A DNA stretch of 64,000 nucleotides. It comes from JAXDLW01 sp050998755 (GTDB lineage: Bacteria; Chloroflexota; Dormibacteria; DASZGP01). Below the pieces are notes generated by a model that did not search any database, was not told the DNA's origin, and worked only from the letters and a program-made list of their open reading frames with translations. The translations under genes and the position numbers were made by a program. The first letter of the stretch is position 1. Each line of letters starts with the position of its first letter. Location: positions 1-64,000 of the forward strand of contig JBPCPW010000013.1 in the NCBI GenBank assembly GCA_050998755.1, in the 5' to 3' direction. Of the stretch, positions 18,061 through 25,728 are shown one piece after another.

Positions 18061-19488
18061 GTGCAATTCATCGCGATCGACTGGTCGGGCAACGCCTCCA
18101 ACGCGGCGCGGTTCACCGCAGTGGCTGTCGTGCGCGAGGGCGCCCTGGTCAGCGTGGAGACAGGGCGCACCGGGCGGGAGCTGGCCGACCATATCCGGGA
18201 CCTGGCCGCCGCAGACTCCCAGACCGTGGTCGGTCTAGACTTCGCGTTCTCGGTACCCGCGTGGTATCTCCGGTACAGGAACTTCGCCAACGTTGAGGAG
18301 CTCTGGCGCGCCGCCCGCAGCGAGGGCGAGAGTTGGGTGAAGGGCGAGTCGCCGTTCTGGGGGCGCCCGGGCGTGAAGCGCCCGGACCTCGAGCATCACT
18401 TCCGGGCGACTGACCGGGCGGTGCCTTCGGTCGGTGGGATCTCGCCGAAGTCGGTCTTCCAGGTGGGCGGCGCGGGAGCGGTGGGGACCGGGTCTGTCAG
18501 GGGTTGGCCTTTCCTGTTCGATCTCCTGGAGCGCGGCTTCCGCATCTGGCCGTTCGAGGATGGATGGCCCCTGGTCATCGAGATCTACCCGCTTATCCTC
18601 ACCGGACCGGTCATCAAATCGAGCGCTGCGGGCCGTCGAGCTTACCTGGAGGACCCGCGCTGGCAGCTGCCCGACCGAATGATCGGGATGGCGGCGGCAT
18701 CTGAGGACACATTCGACGCGGCCGTCTCGGCGCTGGTGATGGCGCAGCACGCGGAAGAACTGATCTCGCTCAAGGCCACAACCGACCCGCAGACCATGCT
18801 CGAAGGCGCAATCTGGTTCCCGCCGTCAGCGTCCGTCGAGCCCCTGCATCCATGCCTTCCCGAGGGGCCGTTGCTGACGGATCGCTTCGAAGACGCACTG
18901 ACATTAGCGGCCAGGGTCCACCGGACGCAGGTGCGGAAGGGCAGCAACCTTCCGTATGTCGGCCATCTGCTCGGCGTCGCGTCTATCGTGCTCGAGGAGG
19001 GCGGAGACGAAGACCAGGCGGTCGCGGCGTTGCTCCACGACGCCGTCGAGGACCAGGGCGGTCTGCCGATGCTCGACGAGATCCGGGGGCGGTTCGGGCC
19101 GCGGGTGGCGGGCATTGTTGAGGGCTGTACCGACGCGGTGACCAATCCCAAGCCGCCCTGGCGGAAGCGCAAGGAGGACTACCTCGAGCACCTGTCTCTA
19201 GCGCTGCCCGAAGTCTTGCTGGTATCGCTGGCCGACAAGCTCTTCAATGCACGCTCGATCCTCCTGGACTACCGCCGGGTCGGCGACGCGGTGTGGGAGC
19301 GCTTCCACGCGGGTCGCGACGACCAAGTCTGGTACTACCGGCAGTTGGCCGACATCTTCATGAGCAGCGGCGACCTCGTGCCCCACGTGCTGGCGAGCGA
19401 GCTGGACCGGGTGGTCACCGAGATCGAACGCCTGCCCGCGGGCCGTGCTGGAACCGGGTCGGTTGAGCACCGTCGCGACCCCGTGTGA
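18061..19488 (+). CDS. DUF429 (RNase H-like) - HD domain fusion protein
   Basis: A 475-residue two-domain protein. Residues 1-260 match the DUF429 pattern, a predicted RNase H-fold nuclease: FIAIDWSGN (Asp7) at the N-terminus and VVGLDFAFSVP near residue 58 supply conserved acidic residues. Residues about 280-460 are an HD domain of the RelA/SpoT type: LPYVGHLLGVASIVLEEGGD, then LLHDAVEDQ near 326 and VSLADKLFNAR. HD domains of this class hydrolyse nucleotides such as (p)ppGpp or related phosphates; the substrate here is unknown. The start is GTG at 18061, 36 nt from operator 1. Its 3-prime end contains a 29-base sequence found again before the phosphatase gene, which suggests the two were once adjacent. 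Confidence 0.75.
   Translation: MQFIAIDWSGNASNAARFTAVAVVREGALVSVETGRTGRELADHIRDLAAADSQTVVGLDFAFSVPAWYLRYRNFANVEELWRAARSEGESWVKGESPFWGRPGVKRPDLEHHFRATDRAVPSVGGISPKSVFQVGGAGAVGTGSVRGWPFLFDLLERGFRIWPFEDGWPLVIEIYPLILTGPVIKSSAAGRRAYLEDPRWQLPDRMIGMAAASEDTFDAAVSALVMAQHAEELISLKATTDPQTMLEGAIWFPPSASVEPLHPCLPEGPLLTDRFEDALTLAARVHRTQVRKGSNLPYVGHLLGVASIVLEEGGDEDQAVAALLHDAVEDQGGLPMLDEIRGRFGPRVAGIVEGCTDAVTNPKPPWRKRKEDYLEHLSLALPEVLLVSLADKLFNARSILLDYRRVGDAVWERFHAGRDDQVWYYRQLADIFMSSGDLVPHVLASELDRVVTEIERLPAGRAGTGSVEHRRDPV
19418..19446 (+). repeat. Direct repeat copy 1 flanking nadR-pnuC
   Basis: These 29 bases are identical to 21285-21313 and have the same orientation. This copy lies inside the last codons of the DUF429-HD gene. 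Weaker similarity (CTGGAACC, GCGACCCCGT) continues for about 40 bases after it. Confidence 0.85.
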
Positions 19489-19505
19489 CACACGAAGTCC
19501 CGCAT

Positions 19506-20480
19506 TCACGTGCTCGCCGTCCTCCGCTCGATCACTTCCACCGACCGCTCTAGCCTCTGCTGAAGCGATCCACGAATTACCTGAAACTTCCGGCCGATCC
19601 GGCTCAACTCGGCGATGAACCTCCCGTGCATCCACTCCCGGAGATGCTCGCCGTCACGGTAGCCGTCCTGCACGAACGGGATGTCCACGTCGGTGAGCAG
19701 GTATAGGTCGTACCGCCGCGAATCCGCGATCGCCTGGACCGCCCGAGACGGGTAACCGAGATAGCGCTCGTGCCAGATCGCCGTGGCTAGGGCGTCGGTG
19801 TCGCACAACAGGATTCGGTTCGCGTCGCGCGCCGAGGCGTCCTCGCGCCGGCACTGCTCACGGGCGACCATCTCGAACTCCTCGCTCTCCCACTTCGCAT
19901 CGATCCCTTTGACCTGTTCGGTGTACTCGCGCCCGTACTCCGGGACCCAGGTTGTCCGAAAATGCGCCGCGAGCGCGCGGGCGAGCGTTGTCGTCCCGGT
20001 CGATTCCGCGCCGACGATGCAGACCCGGCGGACGAAATGCGCGCGCACGCAGGGCTCGAGGTGGTCCCATTGACCCAGCGGGTCGGCGCGCACAGCCGTC
20101 CCGGAGCACGGTACCTGGAGACGCGCCCGGTCGACCTCGACGTGCGCGGCACCCAGCAGCTCCGCGAAGCGGGCTCCATACGCCTCTGAGGTGAACACCG
20201 CGTCAGGCGCGTAGCCCAGCCACTGCCGGGTCAGACGTGCCCAGAGCTCGGAATCGTCATCTGGGTAGATGTCGTCGATCAGCCGGATATCAGCAGTTGG
20301 GTGGATCTCGCGCATCCAGGCAGCGCGCAACTCGCCAGGGATGTCGTGCTCCGTGCGGTGGCAGACGAAAACGGTGAGATGCTCGACCTGGGCCAGGGCC
20401 GTGTCGATGACCAGCTTGTGCCCGCGGTGCGGCGGGTAGAACTTGCCGAAGACGACCCCGGTCCTAAACGGCGACGGCAT
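19506..20480 (-). CDS. nadR: NadR-like NMN adenylyltransferase / nicotinamide riboside kinase
   Basis: A 324-residue bifunctional salvage enzyme. The N-terminal half is a nucleotidyltransferase with GKFYPPHRGH at 12-21 (the HxGH motif) and CSGTAVR at 125-131 (the ISGTxxR-type motif); it would make NAD from NMN and ATP. The C-terminal half is a P-loop kinase, CIVGAESTGTTTLARAL at 154-170, which would phosphorylate nicotinamide riboside. The Walker A lysine position reads Thr, which is worth checking for kinase activity. WVPEYGREYTEQ is typical of the family. No DNA-binding domain is present, unlike enterobacterial NadR. The start at 20480 is chosen from the domain boundary; it overlaps the pnuC stop by 17 bases, so the two are translationally coupled. 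Confidence 0.88.
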   Translation of the reverse strand: MPSPFRTGVVFGKFYPPHRGHKLVIDTALAQVEHLTVFVCHRTEHDIPGELRAAWMREIHPTADIRLIDDIYPDDDSELWARLTRQWLGYAPDAVFTSEAYGARFAELLGAAHVEVDRARLQVPCSGTAVRADPLGQWDHLEPCVRAHFVRRVCIVGAESTGTTTLARALAAHFRTTWVPEYGREYTEQVKGIDAKWESEEFEMVAREQCRREDASARDANRILLCDTDALATAIWHERYLGYPSRAVQAIADSRRYDLYLLTDVDIPFVQDGYRDGEHLREWMHGRFIAELSRIGRKFQVIRGSLQQRLERSVEVIERRTAST

Positions 20481-21183
20481 CGATCGCCTCGCGCCGACCC
20501 GACCATGATGAGGACCGGCGGAGGGACGTCCGCCACTGCGCCACCCCGGCGATGCACATCGCCAGGAAGACGGCATAGAGCACCGATGTCAGGTAGAGGT
20601 GGCGCGAGGCATATAGGCCGATGTAGATCATGTCGGCGGTTATCCAGACGAACCAGTTCTCGATGAGCTTGCGGGTCAGCAGGTACTGGGCGACCAGGCT
20701 CAGGACGGTGGTGAGGGCGTCTAGGAAGGGTGCGGAATCGTGGACGCGGGTGAGGAAGATCGTCAGCCCCGTGGTCGCTGCCAGGGTTATGGCGACGAGC
20801 GCCAGCGCGACCCGCGTCCGCGTACGCCCTACCGAGAGCGGCGTGCGGCTCTCACCACCCCGCATCCACCAGTACCAGCCGAGGAATCCGAGCACTATGT
20901 GGACGACCTGCAGCGACATGTCGGCGAACAGCCGGGCCTGGAAGAAGAGCACCAAGTAGAAGGCCGAGTTGGCGATGCCAATGGGCCAGTTCCAGATGTT
21001 CGCCTTCACCGTGAGCCAGACGCCCCAGCCGCCGGTGACGAAGCCGAGCACCTCGGTTAGGTCCATTGGAACTCGATGCGTTGCCGCGCCGGCAATGAGG
21101 ATGACCGAGCCCAGCACCCCGGCGCAATAGCCCAGGGGCCTGAAGACGGTGGTGGACGGCAGGGTTTTGGTCAAGTCGACCAT
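20464..21183 (-). CDS. pnuC: Nicotinamide riboside transporter PnuC
   Basis: A 239-residue membrane protein with about seven hydrophobic segments. It carries the family motifs NIWNWPIGIANSAFY in an early helix and ENWFVWITADMIYIGLYA in a late helix. PnuC imports nicotinamide riboside by facilitated diffusion, and the coupled kinase traps it as NMN, then NAD. GGAG with a 7-nt gap precedes the ATG at 21183. No copy of the cluster palindrome lies upstream. The pair nadR-pnuC runs against its neighbours and is bracketed by a direct repeat, so it may have its own control. The C-terminal tail is basic and serine-rich. Confidence 0.92.
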   Translation of the reverse strand: MVDLTKTLPSTTVFRPLGYCAGVLGSVILIAGAATHRVPMDLTEVLGFVTGGWGVWLTVKANIWNWPIGIANSAFYLVLFFQARLFADMSLQVVHIVLGFLGWYWWMRGGESRTPLSVGRTRTRVALALVAITLAATTGLTIFLTRVHDSAPFLDALTTVLSLVAQYLLTRKLIENWFVWITADMIYIGLYASRHLYLTSVLYAVFLAMCIAGVAQWRTSLRRSSSWSGRREAIDAVAV

Positions 21184-21284
21184 TAGGCTACTCCAGCCTT
21201 TAGGTTATGTCAACCCAAACCTGGGTCGGCGCCCATCAGGCCATAATTCGCCGATGCAGGTCAGTGCTGGTCCACCACCCCGAT

Positions 21285-21313
21285 CCGAGATCGAACGCCT
21301 GCCCGCGGGCCGT
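21285..21313 (+). repeat. Direct repeat copy 2 flanking nadR-pnuC
   Basis: Identical to 19418-19446 over 29 bases. Here it is noncoding, 17 bases before the TTG start of the phosphatase gene. The two copies bracket exactly the nadR-pnuC pair. Confidence 0.85.
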
Positions 21314-21330
21314 CCTGGAACCCCGGTCCC

Positions 21331-21861
21331 TTGACCGCGCTGGCGACCCCGTACCAGCGGTCCTACTGGGTCTCGCCAGGCCGCCTCCTGGCGGGACATT
21401 ACCCCGGTGCCGCTAACTCCGACGAAGCGTCCCACAAACTCGATGGATTGGTGGCAGCCAGCATACGCCACGTCGTCAACCTGATGGAGGAGGGCGAGCG
21501 CGACCGCAGCGGCGCGATCTTCGTCCCCTACGAGGCGCCCTTGAAAGCCCGCGGCATCAGCATGACGCGGATGCCGATCCGCGACTTCCACATCCCGTCC
21601 GAGGACGAGATGGTCACGATCCTCGACGACATCGACCAATCGATAACCGCGGGCACGCCGACCTACGTGCACTGCTGGGGCGGCAAAGGGCGCACCGGGA
21701 CAGTCGTCGGTTGCTGGCTGGTCCGCCACGGGATCGCGGCACCCGAGCGCGCGGTCGATCGCATCAAAGAGCTCCAGGCGGTGTGTGGCGGAAACCTCTC
21801 GCCATCGCCGGAAAGCGAGACGCAGCGAGCTTTCGTGCGCACATGGAAGGCCGGGCAATAA
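21331..21861 (+). CDS. Cysteine-dependent phosphatase (dual-specificity / rhodanese-phosphatase type)
   Basis: A 176-residue protein with the catalytic loop VHCWGGKGRTG at 113-123 (Cys115, Arg121) of the protein tyrosine phosphatase superfamily. The general-acid region MPIRDFHIPSEDE at 81-93 is also as expected. In bacteria small phosphatases of this type are encoded next to ADP-ribosylglycohydrolases, as here, where they are thought to act on ADP-ribose-linked or nucleotide phosphates rather than on phosphotyrosine; that role is inference. The start is TTG at 21331. The stop overlaps the start of the ARG gene by 19 bases, so the two are translationally coupled. Confidence 0.85.
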   Translation: MTALATPYQRSYWVSPGRLLAGHYPGAANSDEASHKLDGLVAASIRHVVNLMEEGERDRSGAIFVPYEAPLKARGISMTRMPIRDFHIPSEDEMVTILDDIDQSITAGTPTYVHCWGGKGRTGTVVGCWLVRHGIAAPERAVDRIKELQAVCGGNLSPSPESETQRAFVRTWKAGQ

Positions 21862-22766
21862 GCGACGTGAGCCTCGCGGATCGGTTGGCGGGAGCCGTGT
21901 GGGGACACCTCGCCGGGGACGCATTGGGCGTCCCGTACGAATTCAGCGGCGGCGGGTCTATCTCCGCAGTGGAATGGGGCCACGCCGGTACTCACCGCCA
22001 GCCTCCAGGAACCTGGAGCGACGACGGCGCGCTCATGCTCGCCCTCCTCGACTCGCTGCTCACGAAGGGGTTCGATGTCGAGGACCAGGGGCGGCGCGCG
22101 GTGGCATGGATGAAGGAGGGTGCCTACACCCCCGGCGGCGTGTTCGACATCGGTGTCGCGACCCGAGGCGCCCTCAACCGAATCGCCGCCGGAGGTCCGG
22201 CTGCCACGGCCGGTGGTTCGGACGAGCATTCCAATGGCAACGGCTCCCTGATGCGCATCCTGCCGATCGCGCTGGTCGGCCGCGGTCATGATGACCGTAC
22301 GCTCGTCGACCAGGCGGCGGAGGCATCCGCCGTAACCCACGCGCACCCGCGGTGCCGGGTGACCTGCGCGCTCTACACGCTGCTGGCGCGCAACCTTCTT
22401 GCGGGAGAGCGGGATCGCGAGACCGCATTTTCGAGGGCGGTCGCGAGCCTCAAGCCGTTGCTGCCAGACGAGTGGCGGGCCGACTGCGAGATTCTCATGA
22501 GCTTCCCGGAGCCGGGCGGGTCCGGGTATGTCGTCGATTGTTTCTGGTCGGCCTGGGAGGCCTTCTCAGGGTCCGGAAACTATCGCGAAACCATTGAGCG
22601 GGCGATCCGGTATGGCCACGACACCGACACCACCGCCTGTGTGGCCGGCGGGCTGGCGGGGATCTACTGGGGAATCGACGCCATCCCCGCCGAATGGCTT
22701 GAGGGTATGCGCGGCCGAGAGGTCGTCGAACCGCTGGTATCTGGACTGACAGGCGACCCTGATTAA
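21843..22766 (+). CDS. ADP-ribosylglycohydrolase (DraG/ARH family)
   Basis: A 307-residue enzyme predicted to remove ADP-ribose from a modified target. The usual motifs appear in order: GHLAGDALGVPYEF (residues 21-34), TWSDDGALMLALLDS (the di-Asp metal site), SNGNGSLMRILPIAL, and GHDTDTTACVAGGLAGIYWG near the C-terminus with its metal-binding Asp residues. All metal ligands look present. The start at ATG 21843 overlaps the phosphatase stop; a GTG at 21867 is an alternative. Together with NadR, PnuC and the ARPP-1-like protein it indicates that this locus manages NAD and ADP-ribose. No ADP-ribosyltransferase is recognisable in the window. Confidence 0.9.
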   Translation: MEGRAISDVSLADRLAGAVWGHLAGDALGVPYEFSGGGSISAVEWGHAGTHRQPPGTWSDDGALMLALLDSLLTKGFDVEDQGRRAVAWMKEGAYTPGGVFDIGVATRGALNRIAAGGPAATAGGSDEHSNGNGSLMRILPIALVGRGHDDRTLVDQAAEASAVTHAHPRCRVTCALYTLLARNLLAGERDRETAFSRAVASLKPLLPDEWRADCEILMSFPEPGGSGYVVDCFWSAWEAFSGSGNYRETIERAIRYGHDTDTTACVAGGLAGIYWGIDAIPAEWLEGMRGREVVEPLVSGLTGDPD

Positions 22767-23671
22767 CCTGGATCCGTGTACACCTCGTGCGGCAGCGCGA
22801 CATGCACGGCCATGTCCAGGGTGAGGCGGTGCAGCGAGACCAGCGCGCGTCGACTGAGCGCGCCACCGGTGTATCCGCCTGCCAGCACAAAGGCCAGCGG
22901 GATGTCGCGCTCTGACGCCCAGGTCATCACCATCGCCTCGCGCATCTGCAGCATCGACCTGGTGACACCCGGGAGCCCCCCGATCAGACATTTCTCGAAG
23001 GGGTCCATCCCAGCGTTGTAGATCACCAGGTCCACCTGACCCTTGACGCTGTCAAGCATCTGCGCGACGGCCGCGAGGTACCAATGGGCGGACCGGACGA
23101 TCGCGAGCCGCTGTCGAACCCCATCGGGGCGGTAGGAGTCGAAGGAAGAGACCGCGACATCCAGGTGGACAATTCGCCGGTCGCCCGCGGTGAGCTCGTG
23201 GGTGCCACCCCCGCAGTGGGCATCGAGGTCAAGCACCACGACGCGCTCGGCACCCTTCGCAAACGCTGCCTCGGCGCCCAGGACCAGCCCGTTGAAGGTG
23301 CAGAATCCCCGGCCCTCGCCCCGGCGTGCATGGTGCATTCCGCTGGACAGCGAGCCGGCGCGACCTTCGTCCAACGCCGTGACCGCCGCCGCAACAGCGC
23401 CTCCGTTTGAGGCGCAGACCGCGCGCCACAGCCCCGGGTCCCAGTCGAACCCCTGCGAGGTGGCCAGCCAGTCAGGTCTACCGGTGCGCACCGCGTTGAC
23501 GTAGCCGGCATCGTGGACCGCGATGAGCTCCTCTACAGAGAGCGGCCGCGGCGCTGTCAGCTCAAACCCAAGCGGGTCGGCCAGCAGCGATTTCACGATC
23601 CACTGCGCCTTGCGCGTCGTGTCGAAGCTGTGGCCGGCCGCGACGTAGTCGTCGCTGAAGAACAGCTTCAC
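22763..23671 (-). CDS. Histone deacetylase-like amidohydrolase
   Basis: A 302-residue member of the arginase/deacetylase superfamily. SGMHHARRGEGRGFCTFNGL carries the paired catalytic histidines. VVLDLDAHCGGGTHEL provides zinc ligands (DxDAH), and YNAGMDPFE the third Asp. Bacterial members deacetylate small amines or proteins; the substrate here is unknown. An acetyl-ADP-ribose or acetyl-polyamine link to its neighbours is conceivable but is speculation. The GTG start at 23671 overlaps the TGA of the upstream chaperone-like gene (GTGA), so it belongs to the operon controlled by operator 2. The 3-prime end converges with the ARG gene and overlaps it by 4 bases. Confidence 0.88.
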   Translation of the reverse strand: MKLFFSDDYVAAGHSFDTTRKAQWIVKSLLADPLGFELTAPRPLSVEELIAVHDAGYVNAVRTGRPDWLATSQGFDWDPGLWRAVCASNGGAVAAAVTALDEGRAGSLSSGMHHARRGEGRGFCTFNGLVLGAEAAFAKGAERVVVLDLDAHCGGGTHELTAGDRRIVHLDVAVSSFDSYRPDGVRQRLAIVRSAHWYLAAVAQMLDSVKGQVDLVIYNAGMDPFEKCLIGGLPGVTRSMLQMREAMVMTWASERDIPLAFVLAGGYTGGALSRRALVSLHRLTLDMAVHVALPHEVYTDPG

Positions 23672-24309
23672 GGACGGAAGCTCCAGGCCAGGTAGAAGGC
23701 TTCGGCAAGCGCGGGCGGACGGAACAGCGCCCAGAGGCCGAAGTCGTCTGGCTCCTCGTAGACCTCGGCGAACACCGTCTCGGCGGCCCCCCGCAGGGCG
23801 GCGGTGGTGGTGGGCAGCGACTCGGTGATGTAGTTCTTGCCATCGCCGGCCGGCCCGAAGCCCATGTCGAATAGCACTTGCTCGTGGGCCACGTCGAGTG
23901 GCCGGAGGACGCATACCGGGCAGTGGTGCCGGCGTGAGTTGACAGCAGTCAGGAGCGCGCCGTCACCGTCAGGAGTCAACAGAAAGAACATCGACTGGTC
24001 GGGGGTGGTGCTCTGGAGGATCAGGTCGTCGTTCGCGGCCCCGGCGCGGAGCAGGACCGAGATTGCTCCGTCGATGAAGTCCCGGCGGACCGCGGGATCC
24101 ATCGGGCGGTGATGTTTGTGGTGGGTGTCGACAACCTGGGGGACGGCGGTCCAGCTGTCGGCGGAAAACCAGCGGTGGGTGAAGCATTGAAATAGCAGGC
24201 CGCCGTCGGGACGCACCCCCATAAGAGGAAAGGCGTGGTTGCAGGCGGGGCATGCCAGGGCCAGCTTTTCCGGCCAGGTCGGGGCTTTATGTTCAGCTCT
24301 TTTTCTCAC
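23668..24309 (-). CDS. TY-Chap/YbjN-like protein A with zinc ribbon
   Basis: A 213-residue protein, one of three related proteins in tandem. The N-terminal 45 residues are a zinc ribbon (LACPACNHAF, then FQCFTHRWF). The main domain (about 95-195) has the shared pattern DDLILQSTTPDQSMFFLL, then CPVCVLRPLDVAHEQVLF, GFGPAGDGKNY and ESLP. This resembles the YbjN/CesT-like peptide-binding chaperone fold (TY-Chap) found in conflict-associated systems; the call is by pattern and is tentative. The GTG start at 24309 is preferred because the longer frame would run through operator 2, which lies 21 nt upstream. It is followed by the deacetylase-like gene with a 4-base overlap. Confidence 0.62.
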   Translation of the reverse strand: MRKRAEHKAPTWPEKLALACPACNHAFPLMGVRPDGGLLFQCFTHRWFSADSWTAVPQVVDTHHKHHRPMDPAVRRDFIDGAISVLLRAGAANDDLILQSTTPDQSMFFLLTPDGDGALLTAVNSRRHHCPVCVLRPLDVAHEQVLFDMGFGPAGDGKNYITESLPTTTAALRGAAETVFAEVYEEPDDFGLWALFRPPALAEAFYLAWSFRP

Positions 24310-24330
24310 GAACTCAGTGTCTCGTGAGGC

Positions 24331-24350
24331 CGCGACACATGGCTGTCGCA
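24331..24350. promoter_or_regulatory. Cluster operator 2
   Basis: CGCGACA-N6-TGTCGCA, one mismatch from a perfect 7-bp inverted repeat. It lies 21 nt upstream of the start of protein A and just downstream of the protein B stop, so it separates two minus-strand operons. Confidence 0.8.
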
Positions 24351-24376
24351 CGGCGCAAAAAGGATCGACTAACGGC

Positions 24377-24979
24377 TCAATTCAGGCTCGCAAGCTGCGC
24401 CAGGATATCCCTCAGGACCTCGGTGCGCTTGAAGTAAACGCCGACCTCGAAGTCCCCCGCTTCTCCGTACGCGCGCAGCATGGCGTCGTCTGCCAGCATG
24501 GCCAGCTCGCGGCGATTTCGAGGCAGGTCCAGGGCCGTCGGGTTGGGTCCGGCCGACAGGCGCTCAAACCCGAGCCGGACCAGCGCATCCCTGGCCTCCG
24601 CACCCAGGGGCCGGTTGCCGCAGACCGGGCAGTCCCACTCCCGCGAGCCGACCTCGAGGATGAACCCACCCTTGACGAACCTGAAGAGCAGCTGGTTGCA
24701 CGGCAGCGTCGAGCTCTGGATCGCCATGAAGTCATCAGCATCGGGGTCGATCAGGAAGCGCTCGAGTGACCGTTCGATGAGCCATAGCCGCTCCTCGCAA
24801 TGCATGAACTCCGCGCCGAGGTGGTCGCGATCGGCGCGGCGCGACGTGATGAAGACGCCGTGGGTCGAGCACGTTGCGATCAGGACCCCGCGACCCCTCA
24901 CGCCCTGGCTGCAGCCCTCGCCGCAGTCGGGACAGCTGATCTGTGAATCGGAGTGCAGCTCGTCGGAGGTGTACCTCAT
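24377..24979 (-). CDS. TY-Chap/YbjN-like protein B with zinc ribbon
   Basis: A 200-residue paralogue of protein A. The N-terminus is a zinc ribbon, ISCPDCGEGCSQG then ATCSTHGVF. The shared domain runs from about 82 to 185: DDFMAIQSSTLPCNQLLFRF, EVGSREWDCPVCGNRPL, ALVRLGF and LDLP. The CPVC pair in the middle of the domain is shared with protein A only. Its ATG at 24979 overlaps the TGA of protein C as ATGA, so it is the second gene of a two-gene operon under operator 3. Function unknown; a role in holding or presenting a client peptide is inferred from the fold family. Confidence 0.6.
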   Translation of the reverse strand: MRYTSDELHSDSQISCPDCGEGCSQGVRGRGVLIATCSTHGVFITSRRADRDHLGAEFMHCEERLWLIERSLERFLIDPDADDFMAIQSSTLPCNQLLFRFVKGGFILEVGSREWDCPVCGNRPLGAEARDALVRLGFERLSAGPNPTALDLPRNRRELAMLADDAMLRAYGEAGDFEVGVYFKRTEVLRDILAQLASLN

Positions 24980-25659
24980 GAGAAGAGCGGCCCGTCCTCG
25001 GCCTTGAGGATCCAGTCCTGGGCCCAGTCGGGGAGATCCTCGAACCTGCCGACCGCTTCGACGGCGCGGCGCAGCCGCTGTCGATCCTCGCAGTCCAGCT
25101 GGATCTCCATGAAGTTGCTGCGTAGCGCACGCAACACCCGCGCGGCGAGGCCAGGCGACGTCTCCAGCGGCGGCTCATCGCGATGGCGATAACCGCAGGG
25201 GCATGACACCTGGGGCTTCGGGGAACCGATGGGTGTGAGCTGACCCCGCCTCTCTGCCCAGCGCGCCACGTGCCAGTCGGTGGTGCGAATGTCTGGGCGG
25301 ACCGGCGCCGGTGTCTCGAACGCGGTCTCGAACAACCGCGCCGTCAGGGTCGCGAGATACTTCGCGCTGGCGGGGAGGTCGTCCATGCAGTAGTTCTTAG
25401 CCCGCCCGCCGTGGGTGAACCCGAGCCGTATGAGGGCGAACTCTGCGGCATCGGAGAGCGGCTCATGGTCGTTGACCGAGGCCCCCCACTGGCGCGAGCT
25501 GACCTCGCCGTAGACGACGCCGTTGTGCAACTTGAACTGTACGAACTCGTTGGTCTTTACCGGGTTCTCGAAGACGATGAAGTCCTCCTCCATGGCATTG
25601 GCCAGGAAGACCGCGAAAGGATGCTCGAACTGGGCTGCGCTCTGGGTGGAATTTGTCAT
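24976..25659 (-). CDS. TY-Chap/YbjN-like protein C
   Basis: A 227-residue paralogue lacking the N-terminal zinc ribbon. The shared domain comes first (about 22-125): EDFIVFENPVKTNEFVQFKL, GEVSSRQWG, EPLSDAAEFALIRLGF, AKNYCMDDLP. FVQF followed by EVSSR and LGF is the clearest of the three matches to the TY-Chap pattern. The C-terminal half holds SCPCGYRHRDEPPLE, a possible metal-binding knuckle, and a helical end. The start at ATG 25659 is chosen because operator 3 lies 21 nt upstream and the longer frame would pass through it. It overlaps protein B by 4 bases. Confidence 0.6.
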   Translation of the reverse strand: MTNSTQSAAQFEHPFAVFLANAMEEDFIVFENPVKTNEFVQFKLHNGVVYGEVSSRQWGASVNDHEPLSDAAEFALIRLGFTHGGRAKNYCMDDLPASAKYLATLTARLFETAFETPAPVRPDIRTTDWHVARWAERRGQLTPIGSPKPQVSCPCGYRHRDEPPLETSPGLAARVLRALRSNFMEIQLDCEDRQRLRRAVEAVGRFEDLPDWAQDWILKAEDGPLFS

Positions 25660-25680
25660 AACCGCAGCCTGGCGGGGCAC

Positions 25681-25700
25681 CGCGACAACAGCCTGTCGCG
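25681..25700. promoter_or_regulatory. Cluster operator 3
   Basis: CGCGACA-N6-TGTCGCG, a perfect 7-bp inverted repeat, 21 nt upstream of the protein C start. It lies between the protein C gene and the VapC-like gene, both on the minus strand. Confidence 0.82.
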
Positions 25701-25728
25701 GTGAGTGGAACATCCGGTTTGGTCCCTG

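Noticed and set aside
21184..21230. TTGACA-N17-TAGCCT as a promoter for pnuC
   Set aside because: The putative -10 ends one base before the ATG, which would place the transcription start inside the gene.
24310..24351. Upstream ATG for TY-Chap-like gene A
   Set aside because: Translation from there would pass through operator 2; the GTG at 24309 has the same 21-nt spacing as other operator genes.
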